Source: Treponema sp. (GTDB lineage: Bacteria > Spirochaetota > Spirochaetia > Treponematales > Breznakiellaceae). From it: 5,455 bases of DNA. Under the pieces are notes generated by a model. The model made no database searches. It was given only the letters and a program-made list of their open reading frames with translations, and was not told where the DNA came from. The stretch spans positions 1-5,455 of the forward strand of contig JAISMQ010000076.1 of NCBI GenBank assembly GCA_031276685.1, given 5' to 3'. A program made the translations under genes and the position numbers. This document shows, in pieces, positions 4,983 through 5,455 of the stretch (within the stretch, counting starts at the first letter, position 1; every line of letters begins with the position of its first letter).

Positions 4983-5455
4983 CAGGGATGATAGAGACGA
5001 TTGGTTTTGTGGAACTTTCGAGTATCGCCAAGGGTATAGAAGCGGCGGACTGCATCCTCAAAACCGCCGATACCCGGCTTATCTTCGCCCGGGAAACCTG
5101 CCCGGGCAAATACAACATCCTCTTCTGCGGGGAAGTCGCGGCGGTAAACGCTTCCGTGGAAGCGGCCCGGGAACTCTGCGGCCACTATGTGGTGGATTCG
5201 GTAGTGATACCCCGGCTGGCCCCGGAGGTGATCCCCGCCATCAACCAGACCGCCCTGCCCCGGGATCTAAACGCCCTGGGAGTGATGGAATTTTACGACA
5301 TTACCCAGGCGGTATACGCGGCGGACGCGGCGGTAAAGGCCGCGGAAGTGGATCTCCTCAATGTGCGGCTTGCCACGGGCATAGGGGGCAAATCTTTCGT
5401 GGTTGTCTCCGGCGACGTGGCTGCGGTAAAGGCCGCGGTGGATACGGGAAGCAGA
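4979..5455 (+). CDS. pduT: BMC-T tandem-domain trimeric shell protein, PduT type, with Fe-S cysteine (3' truncated)
   Basis: The frame stays open to the window end (159 codons), so the C-terminus is missing; PduT proteins have about 180-190 residues, so about 25-30 are lacking. The first BMC domain (about residues 8-90) begins IGFVELSSIAKGIEAAD, and the second starts about 101 with LGVMEFYDI. The decisive motif is ETCPGKYN with C41, equivalent to the pore cysteine of Salmonella PduT (KTICPGK), whose three copies hold one [4Fe-4S] cluster at the trimer centre. The second domain has the loop ATGIGGKSF and SGDVAAVKAAVD. It overlaps pduS by ATGA, so the flavoprotein and the shell protein with the metal-binding pore are probably translated together. 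The role inferred from the family is moving electrons, or a cluster, across the shell. Confidence 0.93.
   Translation, partial: MTGMIETIGFVELSSIAKGIEAADCILKTADTRLIFARETCPGKYNILFCGEVAAVNASVEAARELCGHYVVDSVVIPRLAPEVIPAINQTALPRDLNALGVMEFYDITQAVYAADAAVKAAEVDLLNVRLATGIGGKSFVVVSGDVAAVKAAVDTGSR

Noticed and set aside
400..5270. Frequent CCCGGG hexamers across the window
   Set aside because: Mostly explained by CGG/CGC arginine and GGG/GGA glycine codons following C-ended codons in GC-rich genes; no regular spacing seen.

Overview
This window is the interior of a bacterial microcompartment (BMC) operon of the metabolosome type. All genes are on the + strand. They encode an acylating aldehyde dehydrogenase (cut off at the left edge), a hexameric shell protein (BMC-H), an EutT-type cobalamin adenosyltransferase, the phosphotransacylase PduL, a pentameric vertex protein (BMC-P/EutN), the Fe-S flavoprotein PduS, and a tandem-domain trimeric shell protein of the PduT type (cut off at the right edge). 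The coding DNA is GC-rich, with mostly G/C-ended codons. No rRNA, tRNA, transposase or CRISPR array is present. The organism cannot be fixed from this window. The operon type suggests an anaerobic or facultative gut or sediment bacterium such as a spirochaete or clostridial relative; this is a weak guess.

Layout: 1-1014 aldehyde dehydrogenase; 1015-1088 short gap with an imperfect hairpin and a strong ribosome binding site; 1089-1385 BMC-H; 1385-2176 EutT-like (TAATG junction); 2169-3092 PduL (8-nt overlap, GTG start); 3093-3360 AT-richer gap with a strong hairpin, a large imperfect palindrome and a small hairpin touching the next ribosome binding site; 3361-3630 BMC-P; 3627-4982 PduS (ATGA overlap); 4979-5455 PduT-type shell protein (ATGA overlap). 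The two real gaps precede shell genes, while the other junctions overlap and are probably translationally coupled.

How the genes work together: a signature enzyme outside the window makes an aldehyde inside the shell. The dehydrogenase oxidises it to acyl-CoA with CoA and NAD+, and PduL converts acyl-CoA to acyl-phosphate and recycles CoA. PduS, with flavin and two predicted [4Fe-4S] clusters, probably passes electrons through the Fe-S cluster of PduT in the shell. EutT would supply adenosylcobalamin if the signature enzyme is B12-dependent (diol dehydratase or ethanolamine ammonia-lyase). The gene set also resembles glycyl-radical propanediol/fucose/rhamnose loci, so the substrate is undecided.

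Most notable points: PduL carries a Pro-rich C-terminal extension ending in a module of about 45 residues that resembles the N-terminus of the neighbouring EutT and of EutQ. The dehydrogenase C-terminus and the PduL N-terminus carry near-matching helices likely to be encapsulation peptides. The 268-nt gap holds a long imperfect palindrome that the genes do not explain.
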